Assembly: GCA_903813345.2 (NCBI GenBank)
Contig: CAIIXF020000003.1
Coordinates: forward strand, 5,291,815 to 5,355,814
DNA length: 64,000 nt
Direction of reading: 5' to 3'
Source of the DNA: Owenia fusiformis
Lineage: Eukaryota > Annelida > Polychaeta > Sabellida > Oweniidae
The position numbers and the translations under genes are program-made. This document shows, piece by piece, positions 23,736-35,100 of the stretch. The notes under the pieces were generated by a model. It saw only the letters and a list, made by a program, of their open reading frames with translations, did no database searches and was not told where the DNA came from. How positions within the stretch are numbered: position 1 is the stretch's first letter; each line of letters begins with the position of its first letter.

Positions 23736-24264
23736 TGGCCAATCAATGATATAGTTTACATAAGAGAAGTATGACTGTATGAATTCTGGGATATTCCTGT
23801 TTTGTTGAGACAGGTGAGAATAAAATTAACCCTTTGCAAATTTGATCAATACTGCCTCCAATCATCCAATACTTGGCTCAGTTAAAATAGTTGATTTATA
23901 TTTGAATTCGATAATAACATTTAAAAATTAAATGTGTAGTAGTAATACTTTAGTACCTCTTATTAATTAATGTATAATATTACAACATACATAATGATGT
24001 AGGCAATTTGTTTCATAAAAATCTAAACGTAAAATTCATAATTTAAATTTACCCTCTGGGAGCCCCAAAATTTTAGAAAATGCATTTTCTTGGTGATGTA
24101 TTTTCTAAACTACCGGTCACTATGGCTACTCGTGTTTCGGGGTATGTGGGATAAATCATGAAAATATTTGAGTATAAAGTGTTCATACAGCGCATGTTTT
24201 AATACAAGCATCACAATGCTAATATAGCATAATATAGCAAAAGGTGTTTATTTGGTCTTCAAAC

Positions 24265-24900
24265 CGTCATGTGTTGGATTTCGGCTTTTTATTGGGGATT
24301 TGAACAGGTGCATATGTTAGGCCAATGCATTAACTCCAGATCAAGCACTCATAGAGGTAATAAAATAATTTGAACTTTGAGACAGGGGAGGCTTTTCTGA
24401 AATGTTGTCCTTATTTTCAGCCCTTTCCACATATGTTTTTTCAATGTTTGATGCACCAATATGTTGCACTTTGAGACACAGTTAACCTCTAAAATATGAT
24501 TTATAATTGGGATAAAGTGGAAAACAGTACATGTATTTCCCATGTTAGGGAAAACTCATGTGATTCATTGTTTTCAGCTTAATTTTGGTCATCCAAAATT
24601 GATATCTTTAAAACCCCTGCATGAATCATATTTTCATTTAAAGATCTTAACCATGTCTCAAAACGCAACAGAGTGATCGATGCAACAAACATTGAAAAAC
24701 AGGTGTGGAAAGGGCTGGAAATTAGGACAACATTACAGAAAAACATGTTGATGGGGTGTTTGCACCTTCCCTGTCTTAAAGTCCAAATTATTTTATAATC
24801 TCTAGGACTGCTTGTCCTGGAGTTAATGCATTGGCCTAACATATGCACCTGTTCAAATCCTCAGAAAATAGCCAAAATCCAATATATGACTGAAATCTGT
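24265..24900. mobile_element. Palindromic foldback element of about 635 bp
   Basis: The left arm holds GGATTTGAACAGGTGCATAT, GTTAGGCCAATGCATTAACT and AGCCCTTTCCACA. The right arm holds their reverse complements in mirrored order (TGTGGAAAGGGCT, AGTTAATGCATTGGCCTAAC, ATATGCACCTGTTCAAATCC). The arms are near 280 bp with a short centre. A related half-copy at 27240-28130 carries a hAT-like insertion. Confidence 0.7.
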
Positions 24901-25452
24901 TGCGATACTGTCCGTGGTCCTTTAAAAGAAAGTTATTTCTAGTTACATAGAGTAGTTTTCATTCTCATCAATACATCTTTGCCTTGAAATCATTTGTGAA
25001 ACATGTGGTTTGACCTTCATGGAAATTTGCTTAATTTTGACACACCTTTGTTTAACTTATACTGTCTTTGAGGCTGCCTTATCTGAAACCCCGAAGTGTC
25101 TCATGTTTCAAATGTTTAAACAATCAAGTCTCATCTTGCCTTTATTTCAAACTCTAGTTTCCAGACTCGAGTCCAATCAAAAATAAATTATCTACATGGA
25201 AGTTTGTGAAGTCTTTTATTTCTGAAACTGTTTTAAATACTTAATATTTTCTAGGTAACTGCTTTACAAAATTATTGTGCATTGTGAATCTTCATTATCT
25301 ATCTGATAAATATTTTCCTCAGCAAACTTTATTTTCATAGAACACATGATGAATCTTTTATTCAACATTCTCAATTTTGCATCAATTATGTTTCAAGAAT
25401 TTTTTTCCCTGGCTCACTATGAAGGACATTTAAATAAGTCATGGGAAAGTAG

Positions 25453-25951
25453 TAGGGGTGGGACGGATAACCGAAATACCGAAAAACCGCGGTTCATAGC
25501 CTTCGGATCGGTTTTCGGATCACGGCCCTACTTTCGGATCAGTTTTTCGGATCGTTTTCGGATTAATATTTCATTGGTCAAGTATCAATAAAACAGTTAA
25601 AACACTGTTTTACAGCAACATTTTTGATATTCCTAGTTATCTTGTCTGTCTTGTCTGTTGCTAGCTCACTCGTTTACTAGATTCGTTTCGTATCCGCGTA
25701 TTCGTATCCCTCGGTAATCAATCATGTGGTGCCTGGTACCATATTCTTTAGTCGTGTATTCTAAATAATATGTATTGTTCATGAAATACTATAACATATA
25801 ATTCCATCTATAAAATATTGTTATAAGCAGCTAATCATGTCAATCAATACAAATCCTTAAAATGAATGAACCGAACCGAAAAAACCGAACTGACGGGTGA
25901 TGATCCGAAAAACCGAACCGAACCGAACCGAAACGAACCGTCCCATCCCTA
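25453..25951. mobile_element. hAT-like MITE with 8-bp TSD (GAAAGTAG)
   Basis: The TIR TAGGGGTGGGACGG matches CCGTCCCATCCCTA at the right end. The direct repeat GAAAGTAG flanks it at 25445-25452 and 25952-25959. Subterminal regions are packed with the short motif CCGAA (right) or TTCGG (left), as seen in many hAT MITEs as transposase-binding repeats. 499 bp, no coding region. Confidence 0.88.
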
Positions 25952-26384
25952 GAAAGTAGGTCATAAGAAAGAGGAGCACTGGGTTCCACCCATTCCAATG
26001 ATGCAGGTTTTGTGCGAATTTTGAATATCTTTATGGTACTTAGGTAATGGGCTAATGGCTTTAGCAAATTGCAGCAATGTCATAGTTAGTTTTTTTGGTC
26101 AAGTAGGTTGCTAAATCACTAAAGAGAAGTCATGAATCTTATATCATAAATGTGTTTTAAATCAACTTGTTTACCTGAAAATAAAATGTGGTCACAGCTT
26201 TTCTGATGCTGATGTACCCGAATGGTGTCTAATTCATAATGAAATAAATGAAATCATTGTGGTATGTATGTGGAGTCTAGTTGCCTTATAATAATACATT
26301 TACTTTAGTACATGGATTCTCTCCTAATATAATATTATTTCCTTATAAATATCCAAACTTTAATCAAAAGCAGTTTCAAAATTA

Positions 26385-26530
26385 TCGTATATTGTATTTC
26401 ACCTAAAATATCGTATATGGTATAAGAGCTGTGAAAAATATTGTATATGGTGAAAAAATATTGTATATGGTATAAGAGAGCTGAAAAATATTGTATATGC
26501 ATTTCCAAGACCCTCTATACACCCCCCCCC
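26385..26530. repeat. TATCGTATATGGTATAAGAG-type low-complexity repeat
   Basis: Several units of ATATTGTATATGGTATAAGA next to CTCTATACACCCCCCCCCC. It is the inverted counterpart of the block at about 17120-17290. Confidence 0.5.
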
Positions 26531-26859
26531 CATCTTGGGTTCTCAGATAACCGAAAAACCACAGTCTTACATCTAACATCCTCCGAAAGCTATGTGGATT
26601 TTGATAGATCTTCATCTATAATAGTTTCAAAATCTAACATGGCTCTCGAAGTGAGTAACACTTCTCAATAGTCCAATAGTCTATCTGCATAAATCAATAT
26701 CTGTAAGTGTAACATAGAGTGGATGTCCAAAATGACCCATAGTGTTTAACAGATGAATCCTCTTGAGTCCTGTCTTCATCCAAGGTCCTGTAGAGTACTT
26801 TAAAGAGTTTAAAGACTTGGGAATTGCTTTATTATTGTCATGAGCATTAAAGGGGTATG

Positions 26860-27134
26860 CAGGCCTGTCAACTGTCCCGCAATTTGCGTATTTGTCACGC
26901 ATTTGCTGAAGAATTTGAAGTCACGCCAGTTTTTTTTGCGTGACAGAAAATGTCACGCAAAATACGCATTTTACCTGGTAATTGTCAAGCAAAAATATTT
27001 CTGTAGAAATTTTTTCGAAATATGTTTACGATACGGTAAAAATACGAACGCCGGAAAAAACCGGACGCAATTTGTTCGGATTTGTCACGCGAATCCTGTA
27101 TGTGTCACGCATGTTCATTGGAAATTTTTCGTAA
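26860..27134 (+). mobile_element. Truncated copy of the CAGG-ended element at 15062-15567
   Basis: CAGGCCTGTCAACTGTCCCG onward is nearly identical to the left 275 bp of the element in GGCT intron 1, ending at GGAAATTTTTCGTA just before the position of the C-run in the full copy. The right TIR is missing. Confidence 0.8.
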
Positions 27135-27239
27135 GGTTTCTGTTGTGACATCAATCAACTAAGAACATTTAATTTTAATTAATGGGTTATTTTGAAAATC
27201 ACCTGGCCCATTATTTATTTTAAATTTTTGTCCATAAAC

Positions 27240-28130
27240 ATAATGTGGGTTTCCCTAACACCGCAAGAACACCTAGGCAAGACACAGTTAACCCCTTTTA
27301 AGGAATAATGAATTCCTTCAGGGGTTTTAATGATTTCAATTATGTGTGACCAAAATTAAGCTGAAAGCAATGGATCGCATGAGTTTTCCCTATGGGAAAA
27401 TAGCACGGAAAATATTATTTTCCACTTTATCTAAAAGGAATGCATTATTCCTTTTAAGGGGTTAACTTTGTCTGAAAACGCAACATATTCGATGATAATT
27501 TTTTTTTAAAAGCAGGGGTGGAAGGGGTTTAAATGCAGGACAATATTTCAGAAAAACATATGGAGGGGTTGTTTGGACCTTCCCTGTCACAAGTCCAAAT
27601 TATTTTATCTATATGAGTACTTTACCTGTAGGTAATGCATTGGCCTAACATATGCACTAGAGGTGTCATGGGTCAGTTATTCTTCGGGCTGGGTCGAGCT
27701 ACAAAGTTTGTGGGTTGGGTAATTTCGGGTCGGGTCACGAGAAAACTGAACTGGGTGAATACTGAATACACGGCACATTATAAGACTGTTTAAGCCTGCA
27801 TATTGTACTTTGATAAAGGAAAAATTATAGATACTTGGCATTAAATTGTTAGAGAAGAACTGAATATTATTTTCTTTTTGTAATTTATACGTATACAAGA
27901 AATATTCCAGCTATTTTGAACAATTTTACGATAATTTACGATATTCCTGAGTGTTCTGACCCGACCCGAAATTTGTAAGTACTTGTTCGTGACCCGACTC
28001 GAGCCTTCCCATCCGAGATTCGGGTCGACTCCAGGTCGGTGTGACACTTCTAATATGCACCTGTTAAAATCCTCAGAAAACAGACAAAATCCAACATATG
28101 GCTGTCTGAAATCTGTGGCGATAATTTACG
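27240..28130 (+). mobile_element. Diverged copy of the 24265-24900 foldback family, interrupted by a hAT-like element
   Basis: Shares AACGCAACA, TTCAGAAAAACAT, CCTTCCCTGTC...AAGTCCAAATTATTTTAT and GTAATGCATTGGCCTAACAT with the right arm at 24670-24880. The homology resumes after the insertion with CCTGTT(A/C)AAATCCTCAGAAAA. Confidence 0.65.
27658..28052. mobile_element. hAT-like MITE with 8-bp TSD (ATATGCAC)
   Basis: The TIR TAGAGGTGTCA pairs with TGACACTTCTA. The direct repeat ATATGCAC is at 27650-27657 and 28053-28060. The ends are rich in GGGTC/GACCC motifs (TCGGGTCGGGTCA left, GACCCGACCCGAAA right). The empty site can be read from the related element at 24835-24850, where ATATGCAC occurs once. 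395 bp, no coding region. Confidence 0.9.
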
Positions 28131-28164
28131 TGCTCCTTCAATTTTTTTAAATGTGACTGCTAGT

Positions 28165-28340
28165 TCTGGGAGATTCTCAATAGACCCCATGTTATAAAAT
28201 CACAAAAAGTGAAATATCTTTTCTTGTTTTGGACAGCTAATATTTTCTTTATCTGGCAACATATTTTAGTTTGCATAACTATTAGATACATAAGGGTGAT
28301 ATAGAAATTGCACCACTTAAACTGATGAATAATTAAGCTA
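28165..28340 (+). mobile_element. Partial copy of the AGATGCGAGTA MITE family
   Basis: GACCCCATGTT(A/G)TAAAA(T/C)CACA, AAAAGTGAAATATCTTTTCT and the ATAACTATTAGATACATAAG block match the middle to 3' part of the MITE at 7380-7801. The diagnostic ends are absent. Confidence 0.65.
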
Positions 28341-29035
28341 AAGGGAAAATCCAAAATGGCCACCTTAAAATTAACCCAGAATGCCCAAAAACTAATCAGT
28401 TGTTAACTTTGATATGTAGAAACATCCCTGTAAATTTCAAATGAATCCGTCAAATGGTTTGGCTGGAAACCTGTAGACAAGTCTTGAAAGTGAAGATTTT
28501 AGGACGGAAAATCCAAAATGGCCACCTTAAATTTTACCCAGAATGCCAAAAAACTTATAAGTTCTTAACTTTGATACGTAGAAACATCCCTGAAAATTTC
28601 AGATGAATCCGTCAAATGGTTTGGCTGGAAACCTGTAGACAAGTCTTGAAAGTGAAGATTTTAGGACGGAAAATCCAAAATGGCCACCTTAAAATTTACC
28701 CAGAATGCCCAAAAACTAATCAGTTCTTAACTTTGATAAGTAGAAACATCCCTGAAAATTTTAGATGAATCCGTCAAATGGTTTGGCTGGAAACCTGTAG
28801 ACAAGTCTTGAAAGTGAAGATTTTAGGACGGAAAATCCAAAATGGCCACCTTAAAATTTACCCAGAATGCCCAAAAACTAATCAGTTCTTAACTTTGATA
28901 CGTAGAAACATTCCTGAAAATTTCAGATGAATCTGTTAAATGGTTTGGCTGGAAACCTGTAGACAAGCTGAAAAGTGAGACGCCGCCCGCCCGTCAAGCT
29001 GACGACAATATCGTACCTTTATTAGGTACGATAAA
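28341..29035 (+). mobile_element. Four 162-bp tandem cores plus 3' hairpin end (HINE/CvA-like)
   Basis: Units at about 28346, 28508, 28670 and 28832 start AAAATCCAAAATGGCCACCT and include ATGAATCCGTCAAATGGTTT and GGCTGGAAACCTGTAGACAA. The last is followed by GAGACGCCGCCCGCCCGTCA and the hairpin ATCGTACC-tttatt-AGGTACGAT at about 29009-29031. A tandem core followed by short GC-rich repeats and a terminal hairpin matches Helentron-associated short elements; that assignment is inference. Confidence 0.6.
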
Positions 29036-29762
29036 AACTTAATCTTTAATAACTCAAATATCAGTGGATGGATTTTGTTCAAATTTTATATGCTGACTCC
29101 CGGGGACAAAGGAACTTTGTTCTGTGTTAGTCTATGGTATCAAACGGTAGCATACTGTATTTAAGCTGTACAATACTGTAGCCAAAATGGCACCATATAG
29201 TACCATTAGAGAGATTCATTTCTCAAAAGTTGCCATTTTCTACTCAAATACATTACTATTTCAACATAACATCACTAAACATATCATTTCTTATTTTTAT
29301 TATGTATTTATTAATTATTCAATTAGAAAAGACAATCTCATCCTTGGTATTGGATAAAGAAATATCTCATTCTAACTTCATTTTACTGCCTTGATATAAT
29401 TAACATTTCTGAGTTTCTAATGATTTCAACCATTATATAAGAAAGGGACAGCTTGGAGAATCGACAACCATGATTCTGATGAAATAATCCAGATCTGAAG
29501 TACCTGCACGATGTATAAATAAATAAAATACTACAAAACTGTAGTATAACATGCAGAACAGAGGCATCATGCAATATCAATCAATAATAGTCTATGCTAT
29601 AGCACAACTACAGTAATGTGTACTTTAGCACAATCAATTATAATAGCTTATAGCACAATCAATCACAATGACAGCAATTTGTACTACAATTGATTACAAT
29701 AACTTTTACTTTAGCACAATCAATTATAGTAATTTATACTTTAGCACAATCAACTGTAGTAG

Positions 29763-29968
29763 CAGTGATCTCCCCAGCATTAAAGCAAGTGGGCGCAGCA
29801 CCCACCTGAGATTTTGAAAATAGGCTTGCACCCACCTGAAAATCCATATGCACCCACTTGAAAATGAGAAAAATCATGAAAAATTGGCATATTTTGACCA
29901 ATTTTGGTCTGAATTGTGAAAATGAACATTTTGCACCCACCTGAGAAAAAATTGTGGGGAGATCACTG
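29763..29968. mobile_element. 206-bp TIR element CAGTGATCTCCCCA with possible 5-bp TSD
   Basis: Ends CAGTGATCTCCCCA and TGGGGAGATCACTG are perfect inverted repeats. AGTAG lies immediately on both sides (29758-29762 and 29969-29973). The motif GCACCCACCTGA recurs inside. A lone right end (TTGGGGAGATCACTG) occurs near 34760 in a DENND11 intron. Confidence 0.75.
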
Positions 29969-29973
29969 AGTAG

Positions 29974-31179
29974 TATCTACTATATACAAAACCAACAGGT
30001 TAATAATACCAATATAACTGCATCACTTGTAAATTGTTCTCATTTAAAAAGCAATTGATAATTCTAATGCAATACTTTACCATTTTATTACAACCATGAA
30101 CCATTTTTAAGAATTTCTTGATTGAATCTATTGTGCTGAATTTAAGGTTTACAAATTAAATTTTCAAAGTTTTTCTGATCAATCTAATTTCTCCCTGACC
30201 ATCAATATAACCTTGTTGGAATGGTATTCAGTGATAACAGAATTATCTACTCCAGACTATAAGTGGACGTATATGTTCAACATATGACTAAAAACATAAC
30301 ATATTTTCTGAGCCCCTTGTTTGGAGGACATGGTTCACACAGAGCTCAAAACTTAGAATCATGAGTAGACTGCAATTTGCAATCAGCTAAAATGGCCCAT
30401 TCATTGAAATACCACATATGTTGAAGGCCTAGAGATGCAAATGAAGTAACTAAAACTGAGAAGAAGGAAGAAGTTAACATCAGTGTTAGATAGTCCTCCT
30501 CAATGCATTTTGAACATTTCATATAGCAATTGTGTATAAGCAGTATATAATCATGGTATTTCTTCTCTATTCAAGGACCATTCTGAATTATGGAATTCTG
30601 TTTCTCATGGTTTATTACTATATCAGTGACTTTAAATTAATAGATTGTTGGTGGTCACACTTTATAATATACGTATAGTCCTGTAAAATCAATGACAATA
30701 AATAATTTGGACCATATAATACAGAGCATATAATTTTAAGCCTCTCAAGCAAATGAAAGGAAATATTCTAATTTACATTTCCAGAAAATCTCTTCATATA
30801 CATATCGATCAAACGAAAGACGCCAGATTCATGTATTATTGAAGTTGATGAGTGCTTTTCCAATGATTGAAATTCAGACATACATTTATCCGTCATCAAG
30901 TCACATGCTTATATATCACATGTTATTTACAATATAAATAGTCACTTACATATACACATATGCTTTTTTATATATTACTGTGTGCAAACATATTATAATT
31001 TCACATATAGTGTATTGCACAATATTGCACTTTTTGGATTTCATTCCTTTGAAAAATCAAATTCATTAAAAAGCATTTTCTGTTCTTGCTCTTCTCAACA
31101 AACATGCATTATTCTTAATCAAAAAATAAGCGTCCCATTTCTCACCTCAATGTCATGTTTCTCACTTTGTATGCAACCC
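29974..31179. other. AT-rich intergenic DNA, nothing recognised
   Basis: No exon with good splice sites, TIR or array found. Confidence 0.5.
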
Positions 31180-31835
31180 ATATCATTTGACATAAACCGA
31201 CATCATATGACATGAACCCACATCATATGACATACACCCACATAATATGACATAAACCCACACCATATGATATAAACCGACTTCATATGACATGAACCCA
31301 TATCATATGACATAAACCCACATCAAATGAGATGAACCCATATCATATGACATAAAATCACATCATATGACATAAACACACATCATGTGACATAAACACA
31401 CATCATGTGACATAAATTCACACCATATGACATAAACCCACATCATATGACATGAACCCACATCATATGATATAAACCGACATCATATGACATGAACCCA
31501 TATCATATGACATAAACCCATATCAAATGAGATGAACCCATATAATATGACATAAAATCACATCAGCTGAGATGAACTCACATCATATGACAAAAACACA
31601 TCATGTGACATAAATTCACACCATATGACATAAACCCACATCATATGACATATGAACCCATATCATATGACATAAACCAACATCATTTGACATAAACCCA
31701 CATCACATGACATAAACCCACATCATATAACATATGAACCCATATCATATGACATAAATCCACATCCTATGACATATGAACCCATATCATATGACATAAA
31801 CCCGCATCATATGACATAAACCCACATCATATTGC
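31180..31835 (+). repeat. 20-21-bp minisatellite, about 32 copies, downstream of DENND11
   Basis: The unit CATCATATGACATAAACCCA repeats with substitutions and small length changes. It ends about 280 bp beyond the DENND11 stop codon, so it could overlap the DENND11 3' UTR. Confidence 0.9.
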
Positions 31836-32116
31836 AAATAAATTAGGAAATGATATGACTTTTTTTTACAAATATATAAATTAGGAAAATGAAAAATTAT
31901 AAGCATTTTGTAGAACACAACCTTATGTCACTTTTGGTCATTACATGTTTCTTCAACTCTATTTCTCTCAAATTCAGAAGTGTCAGGATTCCCTAATTTC
32001 TATACTGTGTATGACAATGCCTTTCTAATGTAATCACTGCTATTTCCAATCCTTCCCGCTCTATTTTGTATTCTAAATATTATGGTTGTCTTGAGATTAT
32101 TTAAAGCCAGGATTTG

Positions 32117-35100
32117 TTATCTTGGACAGCATGGATTATCAACCATCAGCATAACATCAATTCCATAAGTTTCTACTAATTCCATTAAGAATGCTCGATC
32201 CCCTGTGGGATCCAATCCCATACTACGCATGTGATCAGAGGTTATACTGCGATCTTGCGATGAGGAAATGTCCAAAAGTGTCTGGAATAATCTGTTGTTC
32301 TGTTCTGTGAAAAATCTGAAAAAAATATTCATTGAACATCTTGAATGGCAATATACTTCGAAATAAATAATATTCTAGATCCTAGAATCATTAAAAATAT
32401 TGAGAATAAGTTATTTATAATTATAAGTTATACAAATAAAAATATGGAAATTTAACTTAAACCTCTTAGGTGACACAGAAACAAGTCAACAAGTCATCCC
32501 ACAATATACACCATGGTTTTTCCTAAGAGCTGTTCCTTATTCTACATTGTTTGATAAAGGACCTTTGCTTGACAGTTTTAGATAACATTCAAAACAAACT
32601 CATTAATAGCAGGATTACTTAGATATTTGTGATTGGAGTAACACAACACCCCAAGAGTAGTGATACAATGAGTTAAATGGCTTACGATGTAAATAGTTCC
32701 TCTTCATCTATGGTGTCTTCCCCTAACTCTTCCATACTAAACATCTGTGCAGATCTGCAAACAAGCATAAGGTGCATCAAATCATCATGCCATTTTAACA
32801 GACATGCCATGTAGTTTTCAAGATATCAGATCTGTATAAGTTAGCCTGTACTTGACACATGCAAATAACATTGGGCCACATACGAGCTCGTACAAGCCTC
32901 GAGAATTACGAGTTATAACAGGCAAAAAGGAGCACGATCTTTGCACAGGCTCGTACCAAGCTCATTTTCGAGGCCTGTATGAGCTCATACAATGCTCGTA
33001 ATTGTTGTTTTTTAGGAACGTACGAGGCTTGTAATTTCATGAGTTTTTACGAGACTCTTTTACAGCACAAAAAACAATTTTTTAATGTCATGCGTAGGGA
33101 CAAGAACAATGATCAAAAATCACGAGCTATTATGGGCCTTGTAATAACAAGCTATTATAAGGCTCAAAAATTAAAAGCAATTACGGGACTCGTAACGAAG
33201 CTCATACAAGATTGTACAGGGCCCGTTGACTCAACGAGCCTCGGACAGGCTTGTACGGGGTCTGATGTAATTTACCTGTGTACTGCTTAAGGTTCAAAGG
33301 TCTTAGTTAATTGAACCTAATGTTTGTAAATAAGATATACCCTCAAATTAATTGTGGTATTCAACATAGACATAAAAAAGAAATAAAGGATGAGTCTGGA
33401 TATATGCCCTTTTGGTCCCTCAGTTAAATGTTTGTGAAATATGGTTTTTATTACTGTCCTAGTTATATTTGATAGGTATTTTTACTTTTTCATGAGTTTT
33501 GATGCATAATTAACCCCCAGCTGAGAATCAGAATAAGTATCCTAACAAAAAAAAATTAGTCATTATCAAAGAAAAAAACACCAATGGCAACATGTATGAC
33601 ATACAAAGAAGAAATAACTTAAGACCCATGAAGAATTAAAAAGAAAATCATATTTTTGAAACATATTTAAGTATTAAATCTTTTTTCAAATTTTTGAATT
33701 TCCCGCCAGTTTAATTTGAAGGGGGAAAAACAAGATGGCTGCCATTTTATGTAAGAAATATCAGAAAAAAAATTGCTTCACTTTTGATTTTCACAATGAG
33801 CACAGTTTTCCGGTTTAGGTTTTTTGATTGATTCTGACTCTTCATAACCAGGGTCATGTATAGATTATAATATTAAAACCAAAATGTTGTGCTCAGCATG
33901 AATTTGACTGAAATATGTGTAACTTCACCAACACAATTGAAGTGCCAAAACTGGATGCTCAGTAACTTTGAGTGACTATAATCCCCTGATTACCCAAATA
34001 AACACCAATTCACTTATCCAGAAATACCATTCAATGTCTATACAAAGAAAGTAAGTAATGTTTTAGAGGATACGCTTCAAACTTTTTGTATAAATTATTC
34101 ATTTAATATCTGACATTGATTTTTTTTCAATTTTGGCAAAGTGATATGCATTGTCTTTGATGCTAATTTTCTTCATCATTTGTGATACAAATTGACATTT
34201 TTGAAATCTCGGAAGAAGGATAAGATATTGAAGTTTAATAATATGTGTGATTGAGTTGGTTTATCAGACATTACAATTTTCAATATTTTCTAAGTCGATA
34301 CCCAGACTCATTCCCAGACTCATCCTTTATCAATTTATATTTTAAAATAATACATAAATTTACCTTTGATTGTTCAATTTAGCATATTTATCTTTATCTG
34401 CATCACTGACATTCAATAATTCTTTCAGGAGTTTAGAAGGAGTGGTTAGATTCTGGTTATCTACATACACGTCGTATAAATGGGCCTTCATCTCAAATAT
34501 TTTCTCTGTTGTACCTGGAAAAGAAATTCTATTTTTATAGTATATTCTTATATTTCCAAAACATATTACTTTCTATAATTAAAGAAAGAAGCATCATTTA
34601 AATTAACACCAGATACAACCCTGAAGAGAAACTAAAGGTCTTCAACAAGATGGGCACCCAAAACTGAATCAGCTGTCGAACTCTAATATAAGTAGGAATT
34701 TGAAGAAAATCAGACAATCAGCCATGAGAGAGTAATTAAAGCACTCAATTGTTTCAATGTTGGGGAGATCACTGCATTGGTTTAAACATAGGAAAGACTC
34801 CATCAAAATAACTACCGTATATAATTTATCAATTCAGTACAAACCACTGACAAAATGTTTCATACAGCAATAGAAAGTACCCTAATTACACTTACATGCT
34901 ATATATGATATCTCAGTCTCCAGAGTTTCTATATCAGCTACATTCACATAAAAATGAGGACGTGGTTGACGATCACCAAAATAATTAATACTGTGGTTAC
35001 CTAGACAACAGGCGCAATATACTGAAACAAACAAATTACATTATGTTAGTTCATAAACAAAAGCTACCTTGTATAGATGTCACCATCTAGTAGAAATAAT

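Noticed and set aside
31180-31835. Possible satellite or centromeric repeat
   Set aside because: Only about 650 bp of a 20-bp unit; a local minisatellite is sufficient explanation.
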